DNA of 40,336 nt. Origin: UBA10677 sp045654245 (GTDB lineage Bacteria; Bacillota; Clostridia; Christensenellales; Pumilibacteraceae). Of the stretch, positions 24,208-33,633 are shown in pieces; the first letter of the stretch is position 1, and each line of letters starts with the position of its first letter. Both the position numbers and the translations under genes were made by a program. Location: the NCBI GenBank assembly GCA_045654245.1, contig JAZOMX010000021.1, positions 1 through 40,336 on the forward strand, read 5' to 3'. The notes under the pieces were generated by a model. That model was not told the origin of the DNA. It was given only the letters and a program-made list of their open reading frames with translations, and did not search any database.

Positions 24208-24948
24208 CTAATTCTCCGCTTGCGCAGTGCTTGCTACGGAAAGGAAAATTTCTTCTAGCGTTTCGTCTTTGGAGCGCTCTTTAATCTCTTCCATAGAACC
24301 AGCCAAAACGAGTTTGCCTTTCGCAATTATTCCTACTCTATCGCACAATTTCTCCGCTACGTCAAGAACGTGCGTCGAGAAAAACACCGTATTTCCTTGA
24401 CGACAATGCTCGCGCATAAGTTCTTTTAGTTGGAAAGCCGATTGCGGGTCTAAACCCGTCATAGGCTCGTCAAGTATCCAAAGTTTGGGATTATGGATAA
24501 GCGCTCCGATAATACTAATTTTTTGTTTCATACCGTGCGAATACGATTTTATCGGCGAGTTGAAGGCGTCATTAAGATTAAAAATTTCAAGCATCTTCTC
24601 AGCACGCTGTTTTCTCGTTACAACGTCAACTCCGTATAGGTCGGCAAGAAAATCGACGTACTCTTTTCCCGTAAGTTTATCGTATATTACGTCGTTATCG
24701 CTAACGTAACCGATATTGCGTTTTGCCTCGATTGCGTTCTTAGAAATGTCCGCTCCGCAAACCTCAATTTGCCCCTCTTCAAAGTTTAGTATTCCGGTAA
24801 TAGCCTTAATAGTAGTGGTTTTACCCGCTCCGTTAGGTCCTAAAAATCCAAAGATTTCACCTTCACGAAGTTCTAGCGAGAGGTCGTCAACCGCTTTTAC
24901 GGTGCTTTTGTTGTAAGTTTTAGAAAAGTGAGTAATTTTAAGCATCAT
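24208..24948 (-). CDS. ABC transporter ATP-binding protein
   Basis: A 246-aa ATPase. The Walker A motif GPNGAGKTTTIKAITG is near residue 39, the Q-loop VSDNDVIYDKL follows, the signature is SYSHGMKQKISI, Walker B is LWILDEPMTGLDPQS, and the switch His is in FFSTHVLDVAEK. It is the ABC-2/CcmA-like type that pairs with the permease immediately downstream (1-bp gap). The start overlaps the rarA stop in ATGA, and GGAG lies upstream. Export is likelier than import, since no binding-protein gene is present. Confidence 0.93.
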   Translation of the reverse strand: MMLKITHFSKTYNKSTVKAVDDLSLELREGEIFGFLGPNGAGKTTTIKAITGILNFEEGQIEVCGADISKNAIEAKRNIGYVSDNDVIYDKLTGKEYVDFLADLYGVDVVTRKQRAEKMLEIFNLNDAFNSPIKSYSHGMKQKISIIGALIHNPKLWILDEPMTGLDPQSAFQLKELMREHCRQGNTVFFSTHVLDVAEKLCDRVGIIAKGKLVLAGSMEEIKERSKDETLEEIFLSVASTAQAEN

Positions 24949-26255
24949 TTCTTCTCCGTTAGATTTTTTACATACTCTAAGAAGTCTTTTATTTTCTTTT
25001 CGTCTCCGTTTTCCGTCGGCTCGTAAAATTTCGTTCCAACCAGTTCGTCGGGCAAATATTGTTGTTTAGCATAACCGCCTAGATTGTGCGGATAAATATA
25101 CGGGATTTCAGACTTGTCAAGAGATGAAAAATCGGTATTTCGTAAATGTAGTGGAACGAAAGACGCCCCAACTTTACTTACCGCCTCGCGAACGCTATCG
25201 AGCGCTTTGACAACCGCGTTAGATTTAGGCGAAGTACAAACGTTAATGATTGCGTGAGTTAGAGGCAAAAAGCCCTCTGGCGGTCCCATCTTTTCGTACG
25301 CCGTCATAGCAGATACGGCAACTATTAACGCGTTACTATTAGCAAGGCCTACGTCTTCGCTAGAGTGCGCAATTAATCGCCTAAATATTATCAATGGGTC
25401 AAGTCCCGACTCAATAAGTCTAAACGCCCAGTAAAGAGCGCCATCCGAATCTGAACCTCTAAGAGACTTACAAAACGCAGATAGCATATCGTAATAGGTG
25501 CTCTCGTCAACCGAAATAGTTTTTCTTTGGATTGAGTGGCTTGCAACCTCTTTGTCGATTATTATTTTGCCGTCTGACTGCGGTGGCGTAGTTAACACCG
25601 CTAGTTCAAGTCCGTTAAGCGCGTTACGAAGGTCGCCGGATGCTCCCCACGCAAAGTGCGCAAGAGCGTCGTCGGTTACTTCCAAAGTCAAGTTTCCATA
25701 CCCGTTCTCTTTGCTCTCAAGCGCTCTTTTGAGTCCAACGATAATGTCGTCCTCACTTAAACTTTTAAGTTCGAAAATACGACACCTAGACACGATTGCG
25801 CGAGTCATTGATATATACGGATTTTCAGTAGTCGAGCCGATAAAAATTATACTTCCGTCCTCGATAGCGGATAACATACTGTCCGATTGCGCTTTGTTCC
25901 AGCGGTGACACTCGTCAAGCAAAAGATAAGTTTTCTTTCCGTATAGCCGTCTTCTTTCGCGAGCCTCGTCAATTGCCTTTTTCGCATCACTTATTCCGCT
26001 TGAAACGGCGTTAAGTTTAACAAACGCTCCTTTCGTTAGGTTGGCTATAATTGATGCAAGCGTAGTTTTTCCCGTGCCCGGAGGTCCAAAAAATATGCAA
26101 CTACTCATTTTGTCTGCTTTAATTGCACGCGAAAGCAAAGACCCCTCGTATATGAGATGTCCTTGTCCTATAAAGTCTGAGAGCGCCTTGGGACGCATTC
26201 TGTCCGCAAGAGGCGCGCTAGCCTCTGTTTTTGGCATAAAATCAAATAAATCCAT
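24945..26255 (-). CDS. rarA: Replication-associated recombination protein A (RarA/MgsA)
   Basis: About 436 aa. An AAA+ clamp-loader-like ATPase acting at stalled forks. It shows MRPKALSDFIGQGHL, Walker A FFGPPGTGKTTLASIIA, Walker B YLLLDECHRWNK, the sensor IFIGSTTENPY, ASGDLRNALNGLELA and a C-terminal tetramerisation region. The open frame reaches 26285, but MDLFDFMPKTEA at 26255 is the usual type of N-terminus, and TTGATT-17-TATAAT ends exactly 6 bp before that ATG, implying a leaderless mRNA. It is first in a long operon with the ABC pair and the glycosidase-like genes. The functional link to those is unclear. Confidence 0.93.
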   Translation of the reverse strand: MDLFDFMPKTEASAPLADRMRPKALSDFIGQGHLIYEGSLLSRAIKADKMSSCIFFGPPGTGKTTLASIIANLTKGAFVKLNAVSSGISDAKKAIDEARERRRLYGKKTYLLLDECHRWNKAQSDSMLSAIEDGSIIFIGSTTENPYISMTRAIVSRCRIFELKSLSEDDIIVGLKRALESKENGYGNLTLEVTDDALAHFAWGASGDLRNALNGLELAVLTTPPQSDGKIIIDKEVASHSIQRKTISVDESTYYDMLSAFCKSLRGSDSDGALYWAFRLIESGLDPLIIFRRLIAHSSEDVGLANSNALIVAVSAMTAYEKMGPPEGFLPLTHAIINVCTSPKSNAVVKALDSVREAVSKVGASFVPLHLRNTDFSSLDKSEIPYIYPHNLGGYAKQQYLPDELVGTKFYEPTENGDEKKIKDFLEYVKNLTEKK

Positions 26256-26261
26256 ATTAAA

Positions 26262-26290
26262 ATTATACCTCTTTTGTATAACCAAATCAA
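26262..26290 (-). promoter_or_regulatory. Promoter of the rarA-led operon, leaderless geometry
   Basis: TTGATT (26285-26290), a 17-bp spacer and TATAAT (26262-26267) are followed by 6 bp and ATG at 26255. A start at the longer open frame (26285) would fall inside the promoter, which argues against it. Confidence 0.75.
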
Positions 26291-26311
26291 GTGTTTTGAG
26301 GGTGTTTTTAC

Positions 26312-29300
26312 TTATAACTCTTTTTTAAGAGTTATTTCGTGATATTGCGTTGTCTCCGTTACCGTTATTCTAGGCTCACCGTAGCGAACCTTACCGTAGT
26401 ATAACGCCCACTCGCCGTCGCCCTCGTTTTCTACGCTAATATTCGCTTTATTACCCATAACCGTTACGCTAATTTTTAAGCGTTTTATTTTCTTCGGTAA
26501 GTTGGGGGAAATAGATAGCGTTCTTTTGCTAATCTTTATTCCCAAAATATCCTCGGTAATCACTCTATACGCCCAGCCGGCAGAACCCGTGTACCAACTC
26601 CATCCACCCGTGCCGATATAATCGCCCGAGTATATATCCGCAGGCACTACGAAAGGCTCTAATCCATACCGCTCGTCCATAGACTTTACGATTGGATTTA
26701 GCATTTCAAAAATCTCGTACGCTTTTTCGCTTTCGCCTACTTCGTACAACGCCTTAATAAACCACATAGCACAATGCGTATATTGACCACCGTTTTCTCT
26801 TATGCCTTTTGGATATTTCGCTATATATCCTACGCCATCCGTTTCCTTAAACGGTGGGGAAAGCAGTTTTACTATCCCGTTTTCTCTATCAACTAGCATT
26901 TTTTCAGCCGACACGAGCGAGCGAAAAGCCCTTTTCTTATCACACGCATTAGAAAGCACCGCAAAAGATTGCGTTAATAGGTCAATTTTACACTCTTTAG
27001 ATTGCGCAGAACCTAAAACAGTTCCGTCGTCGGTAACCGCTCTACGATACCACTCGCCGTCCCAGTAATTTTCTACTGCGTCGGATAGCGACACGGCAAG
27101 TTTAATTAGCCCAGTCTTTTCTTGCTCATCAACGACGAAACGAGAAAAATCTAGGCATACGGAGTAAAGTAGCATTGCAAGAAACACACTTTCTCCTTTC
27201 CCGTTAATTCCTACTTCGTCCATAGCGTCGTTCCAGTCGCCACCTTTCATTAACGGAATTCCGTTGGCTGACAGTTCAACCGACTTAATTGCGCGCAAAC
27301 AATGATTTAACACGCTCTCTATTAAATTACTTTGCTCGAATTTCTTGTATAATGTCCTTTGCCCACTTGGAATATTTTCACTTTTAAGATAACTAACTTT
27401 TTCAAGCAAAAGCGTTACTTCACCAGTAAACTTGATATACTCGCTTACCGCCCAGGGTAGGAATAATCGGTCGTCAACGAACGAAGTTCGCACTCCACCA
27501 CCGCCCTCGTGCCACCAGTGTAGTACGTCACCCTCGATAAATTGACGGCTTGCGCACCTTAAAATATGCTCTCTCACGGTCTTTGGCGAAACGAACAAAA
27601 GAGCCGTACAATCTTGAAGTTGGTCACGAAATCCGTATGCTCCACTCGATTGATAAAAACCCGTTCTTCCGTTAAAACGAGAACATAAAACTTGATATGG
27701 CAACCACTTATACAACAAATCTAGTTCAGGCGCGTCCGAACTAATTTGAACAGCGCTCAAATTAGAGTACCTCGTTTTTTCTTTAGCAAGCAATTCGTCA
27801 ACGAACGAAAAATCACGGTTTTCCTCAGTCTGCAAACAAAACGCTATTTTTTTATTTCCAAGCGGAGGCAACGCTATCGTAACGCCGTACACAAAATCTG
27901 TTCCATCAATAAACGAAGGAGCGTTTATACAATAATTCCCGTCCGTTTTTTTAATAGAACGACAAGAAAACGAGTAAAAACTAGCGTTTTCACTACTAGT
28001 AAGATAAATTTCAAGTCCGTTTATAAGATTTTTAGCGTAAAGTGAATTCTCGTTCTTTTGCACGCTTATTAAGTTTTTCGTTCTTTCCTTATTGTCGCCC
28101 AAAACTAGTGAGCAAGCGTAAGCCACATTTATCTGCCGAGTTTGATTTTCAGCGTTTCTAATTTCAACGATATAATACTTGGCGCTCGTTCCACCTATAA
28201 AACAAGTCATTTTACTCGCTAACCCGTTATAATTACACCCGTATTCGGTATAGCCAAGTCCGTGAATCGCATAATACTTCGCTTTCTTTCTTACGGGCGA
28301 AGTCGTTATTGACCACGACTTTCCGCCCTCGCCAAGCAAAACGAACTCGCTAGGCTCGTCCAAAACGGCGTCATTTCCCCAAACGGTTATACGCTCTTGA
28401 CTAGCGTTAGTCAAAAAAGTATATCCGCCTCCGCTTTCAGTCATAACCGTGCCTATTTTAGCGTTTGAAATAATATTACTCCAAGGTTTTGGCGTAACGG
28501 TATTGCTTAAATCGATATAAAAACTTCCGTCCGCTAAATATCCGTTTTCACCACACCTAAATATTCGATTAACGGCTACCGTTTCTGCATTAGAAAAAGG
28601 CGGAGTTATTATACGATAAGGTCGCTCAACTTCACGATTATCGGCAAAAATATCTATAGAGTTCTCCTTAATGAACTCGTAAAGTTCATTATTCCGTTCT
28701 CCGTTAACTTCACTTACTACGCATCCGCGAGGAAGAACTTTCCGCACTCCACTTTCGTCTATAATTTCATTTGCGGACTTTTTTAGTGGCGCAAAATATC
28801 CGCTCTGTTCGGAAAAGGCAACGAAAATATGGAACTTTATTCCACATTTATAAAGTGCTTTGAGGTCGTTTACTATTGAAATCAACCTAGATTTTGCACG
28901 CTCGTTGCTTAAAGACAAAACGACTATTGGATATTGCAAGTCGAAATTGACTCCACTTAAAATCTCTTTAACGGTAGAGTGCGAAGATAATATCCTCCCA
29001 GCGTAATCAAATGAAATCATATTTCCTAAAGCGCCTTGCTCATCAGAGCGAATATAATACCTAGACGAGTGAACCAGTTCAAGTATCTCGCTAGCCTTAT
29101 TTTCATTTTCGGTTGCGAGCAAAACGAACGAGAGCGTTTTCTCTTCCCCACTAGAAATAGTAATCTTTATACTAGCGGAAACGACGGGGTCTAGGGTTTC
29201 CCCGTTTGAAACGCCGTCACGCCTACCGTAAAACTTTGCACGATTGCTTTCGTAAACCACTTTTTCAGCGCCGAGAACGGTAAAAGCACAGGCACAATTA

Positions 29301-32300
29301 CCTCTTCTTTGCGTTATAATTCCATCACTTAAAACCTTACTACTAACGAACATATTGCTATATTCTCTATGCGCTAAATCTCCGTCGTGCTCGCCTAGAA
29401 CTACGTCAGCAACGGCGGATACGGTTAAAGTTACGCTATCTTTACTTTCGTTCAAAATTTTCAGTTCTCTTTTCTCTCCGCTTAAACGCAAAAGGGGTGC
29501 AACTTGTAATGAAAAAACGAGAGCGTTTTCTTTTTTTTGATACAAAACTCCAGTTTGCGCAAAAATAGCAGTAGCGTTATTCATCACGCTTTCTCCGTTT
29601 ACTAAAACGAAAAAGCCACCCTCTTCACGCTTTCTAACTACAACTAAGTCGTTATAAAGTGAATATCCATTACCCCACTCATTAATCGTAAAACGATACT
29701 TTTTCCGTCCATACAATCCTACCGTTGGATATAAGTTTTCACTCCTTATTTCCCTTACTTCCGTCTCAATTTTTTTGGGAAAGAAGAAAATCGGTTTTCT
29801 CTTTCCTTTTAATTTCCCACAATCGGCAAGAAGTATTTGTGATATCGCAAATTCTGGCAACGATAAAAGCGTTCTATTTATTGCATTATTACGAAGATAA
29901 TTGCAAATTCCGGCAATCAACATACCTTGGTGGTGCGCCATATAACTAAATATCGGTTCATCATCATAACTTTCATAAAAACCGAACTTTCCGACTAACC
30001 CATTATCGGCTAGCGCATATAAATTTTCTACCGCACTTTCGTCAAAAGGCAAAGAAAGAGCAACAGAATAGGGAGAAATCACTTTCCCTTCCCCTTCGTC
30101 CGATAATGCGACTTCTCGCACACCGAACGCCTTATATTTATAGTCTCCGTTTTCGTTAATTTCATTGTATCCGCTTTCAGATATTCCCCAAAAAGCAAGT
30201 CCGTTTTTCTGAGCGTATTTTTTATGCGCTCCTATCATACCGTAGCACGAGCGAAAATAAATACTATCAGTTGGATACGCGAAAAACACGGGTGTAAATA
30301 ACTGTTCAAACAGTCCGCCCGTCCACGACGCTATAGTAGATTTTCCGTATTTAAGTGTTCTGCGAGAAAGGTTTTCTATCGCTAACGGCGAAATTTCGCC
30401 TCGGCAAGTTGCCATAAGATATAAAATACTCGCCTCGCTAGCCCGCAAATCGTAATGAGCGTCAAAACGATTTTCCACTTCGTTATAACCTATTCTCATT
30501 AAGTTGCGCTCTTCGTCGTAGAAAGCGGACAGTTTACACTCCGAAATAATTTCCCTTATCTTTACGCAGTCGTCTTTACTCGCAAAAGTAAACGCAAGAT
30601 ATAGCGAGGCAATTAAGTTTGCGCTATCGACGCTCGACGCGTATCTTGGATAAAGCACTTCAAGTGTTTTAAGGTTGTACCAATTATACAAATTACCATT
30701 CCATTTTTCTAATTTTTGCACGGTATTTACAATATTTGAAACAAATTTTTGAGCCTCGTCTAGCGTAATTATTCCTAATTCTTTTGCCGAAAAGGCAGAA
30801 ACAATCGCCATACCGATATTCGTTGGCGAGGTCCGATACGCATACCCTATACCGTCTCGCTCACAATAATTGTCAGGGGGAAGAAAGTTCGTATCTTCCT
30901 TACACGAAACGCAAAAGTATTCCCAAGTTTTAGTTGCGATAAGCGTTAGAAAATTTCTCGTCTCTACACTTACCTCTTTTTCCATCGTTTCTTTTGAAAG
31001 TAAATTCTCAAGCGGAATAGCAAGCACGAAGATTAAGCATAAACCATAAACAAAAAAAGAATTAAATAAAAAAAGGTTTAGCGTAAATAAAGAAAACACC
31101 GTGATTGAACAAGGAATAGGCGTGATTTCGCCACCTCGAAAATGAGCAAAAACTTGCCAAACAAGCAAATTTTTTCTTCTTATTAATCTTACTATGGTAA
31201 GCGTTATACTATAAAAATTATATACCGCATAAACTGGTAAAAATGCAAATAATACTACTTGTCTAAATATATTTCTAGGCGATAAAACAATTTCAATAAT
31301 ATATGGTATTGTCGCAAAAATCAATATACGGTTATCGTTTTTTATTACCGACATAAATATTAAAACAAATGAAACTATGGGAACAATCCCTAGAATTGAA
31401 TTGTAAAGTATATGCCATTTATTTATTGGAGCAATCGGATTATCAACTTCTTTTTTCTCCTTATTTTTCACTTTTTTTCTTATAAAAGGGAGTAATTGAA
31501 AGTCGCCACGAAGCCAACGCAACGACCGTGCCGTATGCGAAGAAAAAGTGCTTGGATATTCGTCGTAAGCCACTTCATCACTGTTTACGCAACCACAATA
31601 CGCCCCCTCGATAAAATCGTGGCTTAATATCCTTTCGTCGCCAAAAGCGTTAGCGGTTTTTTCATAAAATTCCTTTACGCGAACTATTCCCTTTCCCGTA
31701 AAATTGCCCTCTCCAAAAGCGTCGAATACAAAATCGCAGTAATGCTGATTATAAGCGTCACTCCCCTTAACTCCGCTAAAAAGTCTAGAGAACAGCGTTT
31801 TTTCGCTAGAAAGTGGTAAGGTTTTCATATTAAGTGATGCAACTACCGTATTTTCGTTATAGGGGTGTTCCATCAAACAAAGTAACTGTTTTGCATTGAA
31901 AAGCAAAGTGTCACTATCTAATATAATCGCATATTCGTAGGTCGGTAATTTTCCGATTATTTTTCTAAAAGGCGTACTTTCCCCTTCTATCGCTAGGGAA
32001 AAACAATCTAATATTGCGCCTCGTTTTTTCTCATAGCCCTCGTACTTACCCCTAGAATTTTTCGTTCTTTTTCTAACGAGCAGGCAAAACCTATCTGAAA
32101 GAAAAGAAAATTCACGCTCGAACGCGTTTAATAAACTTTCGTCAAAAAGGGTTTCTTCGCTGTCTGCAGAACAAAAATCAACCAGCAAAGTATAACAAAA
32201 TCTTTCGTCAGGATTTGCTAGTGCAACTGCTTTTAGTTTATTTACAGCATCAATTACCTCGTTTTCGCTAGCAACTAACCTTGCGCAAACGATATTTACT

Positions 32301-33577
32301 CTTTTCCCTTTATCGATATACTTTTCGTCTTTTTTTGGCAAAATTCTAGGCTTAACAGCGCTAGAAAAAAGCAAGCAAAATACTCTTTGCGTAACAATCA
32401 CAGCAATTGGGAAAACGAATAATGCGCTTACGATACTATTTATCCAAAAATAAACGCCCACACAAAGCGCAAGAGCAATAAAGAGTTGACAAAAAACGAA
32501 TAATCTTTGGGATAATTTCCCTTTTGGGCGTGGAAAAAGCACGCAAGCCAAGTCAATTTTGTCCGCTTGCGCTTTTTGCACTAGGTTTCTCGCCGTGGCA
32601 AATTCGCTTTTTCCTTTTTTCTTCGCCTCCGTGCTTATCCGTTCTAGATATAGTCGTTTCGTTCCATTATCGCTTTGGCGGTACGACGAACTTTCTTTAC
32701 TTAAATAAGCAGAAATCGGGCACAACGACAAAACGAATTCGTCGTTTACAAATAGGTCGATTTCTCGTTTGAATTTCAAAACTGAATTTAGTGACGAAGA
32801 AAGTTCAGTAAGGTTTAAGTGATAGTTTTCTTGTATCGTTTCTATATCAAGCCCGTTGTCGTAACATAAATTACGGAGTTGTTTTCTCGTTTTTTCGGAA
32901 AAATTATCGTATAGCGTTGTTATATAAGCCGGCGAATTTATTAAGTTTAGGTTTATTCTATCCCGTTTAGCATCTAACCGCGCGGTTTTTCTATTCTCTT
33001 CAATATTTACTATCCTACTTGCGAGCGAGGATAATAAACAAACGAGCGCAATCACGATAGACGGCACGAACGCGTTTGCCTCGTTAAACTTTATCGGTCT
33101 ATACGAATTAAATTCACTTGCTACTTCTAAAATCGTGTCTTTCGAGATTTCACCGCTCGTTTTTTCCACTATAAGTGAGCAAAGTTTAAATACGATAGGT
33201 TCTCCGTCTAACGAAGGAAGATTTCTAATTTTTTTACTCGCCTCATCACTTTCACAAACCAGTTCGTATATTTTGTAGAAATTGTCCAAAAAATTTTCGT
33301 GTAGTGGTAACAATCTCTCCTTGTTTTTTCTAGACGACAGCATTGAATATGCAAATAGAATTTTCTTTTTACATCTCCGTAATGATATTCCATTTCCGTT
33401 GTCCGAATTTGCTTGCGCGCAATATTTTGCAAGGTTCCGAACTTCATCTAAAAATTCTTCTCTTTTTATAGGTTTTCTTATCCGTAACGCACTCGCCTCG
33501 GCGGTAGGCGTTAAGGCGAATAAGAAAGTAATAACGACAAAGCACGAAAGCGTAATAATAGCGTAAATAAAAAACAT
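26312..33577 (-). CDS. Cyclic beta-1,2-glucan synthase-like protein (GT84 + glucoamylase-like + GH94)
   Basis: A 2421-aa membrane protein of the NdvB/ChvB/Cgs type. An N-terminal membrane anchor is followed by a helical region with a hydrophobic pair near 360-410 and a GT84 glycosyltransferase core with IILDSDTLLF near residue 552 and RSLRWLRGDFQ near 685. A membrane cluster spans about 720-870 and a glucoamylase-like helical domain about 890-1290. Beta-rich domains lead to the C-terminal GH94-like phosphorylase part, with HWWHEGGGGVRTSFVDD and GGDWNDAMDEVG near 2114. In characterised homologues the enzyme primes, elongates, sizes and cyclises beta-1,2-glucan; here the product is inferred. 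It is somewhat shorter than the ~2800-aa proteobacterial enzymes. The start codon lies in a hairpin, see the regulatory entry. It lies 56 bp after yqeY. Confidence 0.88.
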   Translation of the reverse strand: MFFIYAIITLSCFVVITFLFALTPTAEASALRIRKPIKREEFLDEVRNLAKYCAQANSDNGNGISLRRCKKKILFAYSMLSSRKNKERLLPLHENFLDNFYKIYELVCESDEASKKIRNLPSLDGEPIVFKLCSLIVEKTSGEISKDTILEVASEFNSYRPIKFNEANAFVPSIVIALVCLLSSLASRIVNIEENRKTARLDAKRDRINLNLINSPAYITTLYDNFSEKTRKQLRNLCYDNGLDIETIQENYHLNLTELSSSLNSVLKFKREIDLFVNDEFVLSLCPISAYLSKESSSYRQSDNGTKRLYLERISTEAKKKGKSEFATARNLVQKAQADKIDLACVLFPRPKGKLSQRLFVFCQLFIALALCVGVYFWINSIVSALFVFPIAVIVTQRVFCLLFSSAVKPRILPKKDEKYIDKGKRVNIVCARLVASENEVIDAVNKLKAVALANPDERFCYTLLVDFCSADSEETLFDESLLNAFEREFSFLSDRFCLLVRKRTKNSRGKYEGYEKKRGAILDCFSLAIEGESTPFRKIIGKLPTYEYAIILDSDTLLFNAKQLLCLMEHPYNENTVVASLNMKTLPLSSEKTLFSRLFSGVKGSDAYNQHYCDFVFDAFGEGNFTGKGIVRVKEFYEKTANAFGDERILSHDFIEGAYCGCVNSDEVAYDEYPSTFSSHTARSLRWLRGDFQLLPFIRKKVKNKEKKEVDNPIAPINKWHILYNSILGIVPIVSFVLIFMSVIKNDNRILIFATIPYIIEIVLSPRNIFRQVVLFAFLPVYAVYNFYSITLTIVRLIRRKNLLVWQVFAHFRGGEITPIPCSITVFSLFTLNLFLFNSFFVYGLCLIFVLAIPLENLLSKETMEKEVSVETRNFLTLIATKTWEYFCVSCKEDTNFLPPDNYCERDGIGYAYRTSPTNIGMAIVSAFSAKELGIITLDEAQKFVSNIVNTVQKLEKWNGNLYNWYNLKTLEVLYPRYASSVDSANLIASLYLAFTFASKDDCVKIREIISECKLSAFYDEERNLMRIGYNEVENRFDAHYDLRASEASILYLMATCRGEISPLAIENLSRRTLKYGKSTIASWTGGLFEQLFTPVFFAYPTDSIYFRSCYGMIGAHKKYAQKNGLAFWGISESGYNEINENGDYKYKAFGVREVALSDEGEGKVISPYSVALSLPFDESAVENLYALADNGLVGKFGFYESYDDEPIFSYMAHHQGMLIAGICNYLRNNAINRTLLSLPEFAISQILLADCGKLKGKRKPIFFFPKKIETEVREIRSENLYPTVGLYGRKKYRFTINEWGNGYSLYNDLVVVRKREEGGFFVLVNGESVMNNATAIFAQTGVLYQKKENALVFSLQVAPLLRLSGEKRELKILNESKDSVTLTVSAVADVVLGEHDGDLAHREYSNMFVSSKVLSDGIITQRRGNCACAFTVLGAEKVVYESNRAKFYGRRDGVSNGETLDPVVSASIKITISSGEEKTLSFVLLATENENKASEILELVHSSRYYIRSDEQGALGNMISFDYAGRILSSHSTVKEILSGVNFDLQYPIVVLSLSNERAKSRLISIVNDLKALYKCGIKFHIFVAFSEQSGYFAPLKKSANEIIDESGVRKVLPRGCVVSEVNGERNNELYEFIKENSIDIFADNREVERPYRIITPPFSNAETVAVNRIFRCGENGYLADGSFYIDLSNTVTPKPWSNIISNAKIGTVMTESGGGYTFLTNASQERITVWGNDAVLDEPSEFVLLGEGGKSWSITTSPVRKKAKYYAIHGLGYTEYGCNYNGLASKMTCFIGGTSAKYYIVEIRNAENQTRQINVAYACSLVLGDNKERTKNLISVQKNENSLYAKNLINGLEIYLTSSENASFYSFSCRSIKKTDGNYCINAPSFIDGTDFVYGVTIALPPLGNKKIAFCLQTEENRDFSFVDELLAKEKTRYSNLSAVQISSDAPELDLLYKWLPYQVLCSRFNGRTGFYQSSGAYGFRDQLQDCTALLFVSPKTVREHILRCASRQFIEGDVLHWWHEGGGGVRTSFVDDRLFLPWAVSEYIKFTGEVTLLLEKVSYLKSENIPSGQRTLYKKFEQSNLIESVLNHCLRAIKSVELSANGIPLMKGGDWNDAMDEVGINGKGESVFLAMLLYSVCLDFSRFVVDEQEKTGLIKLAVSLSDAVENYWDGEWYRRAVTDDGTVLGSAQSKECKIDLLTQSFAVLSNACDKKRAFRSLVSAEKMLVDRENGIVKLLSPPFKETDGVGYIAKYPKGIRENGGQYTHCAMWFIKALYEVGESEKAYEIFEMLNPIVKSMDERYGLEPFVVPADIYSGDYIGTGGWSWYTGSAGWAYRVITEDILGIKISKRTLSISPNLPKKIKRLKISVTVMGNKANISVENEGDGEWALYYGKVRYGEPRITVTETTQYHEITLKKEL

Positions 33578-33607
33578 AATTACTCCTTTTTTTGAAGTAA
33601 TTATGTT
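33573..33607 (-). promoter_or_regulatory. Hairpin enclosing the start codon of the glucan synthase gene
   Basis: A 12-bp perfect inverted repeat (33573-33584 with 33596-33607; minus-strand arms AACATAATTACT and AGTAATTATGTT) has an 11-nt loop. The ATG is inside the 3' arm, and the GGAG ribosome binding site straddles loop and stem. A TTTTTT run follows on the minus strand. The structure could gate translation or act as a weak terminator for yqeY read-through; the stem is AT-rich. Confidence 0.6.
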
Positions 33608-33633
33608 CCTTTTTTACTCTTTATAAACTTCGG

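Noticed and set aside
26314..26335. Inverted repeat at the 3' end of the glucan synthase gene (TAACTCTT/AAGAGTTA) as a terminator
   Set aside because: It is formed mainly by the last codons, and no T-tract follows on the minus strand, so I do not call it a terminator.
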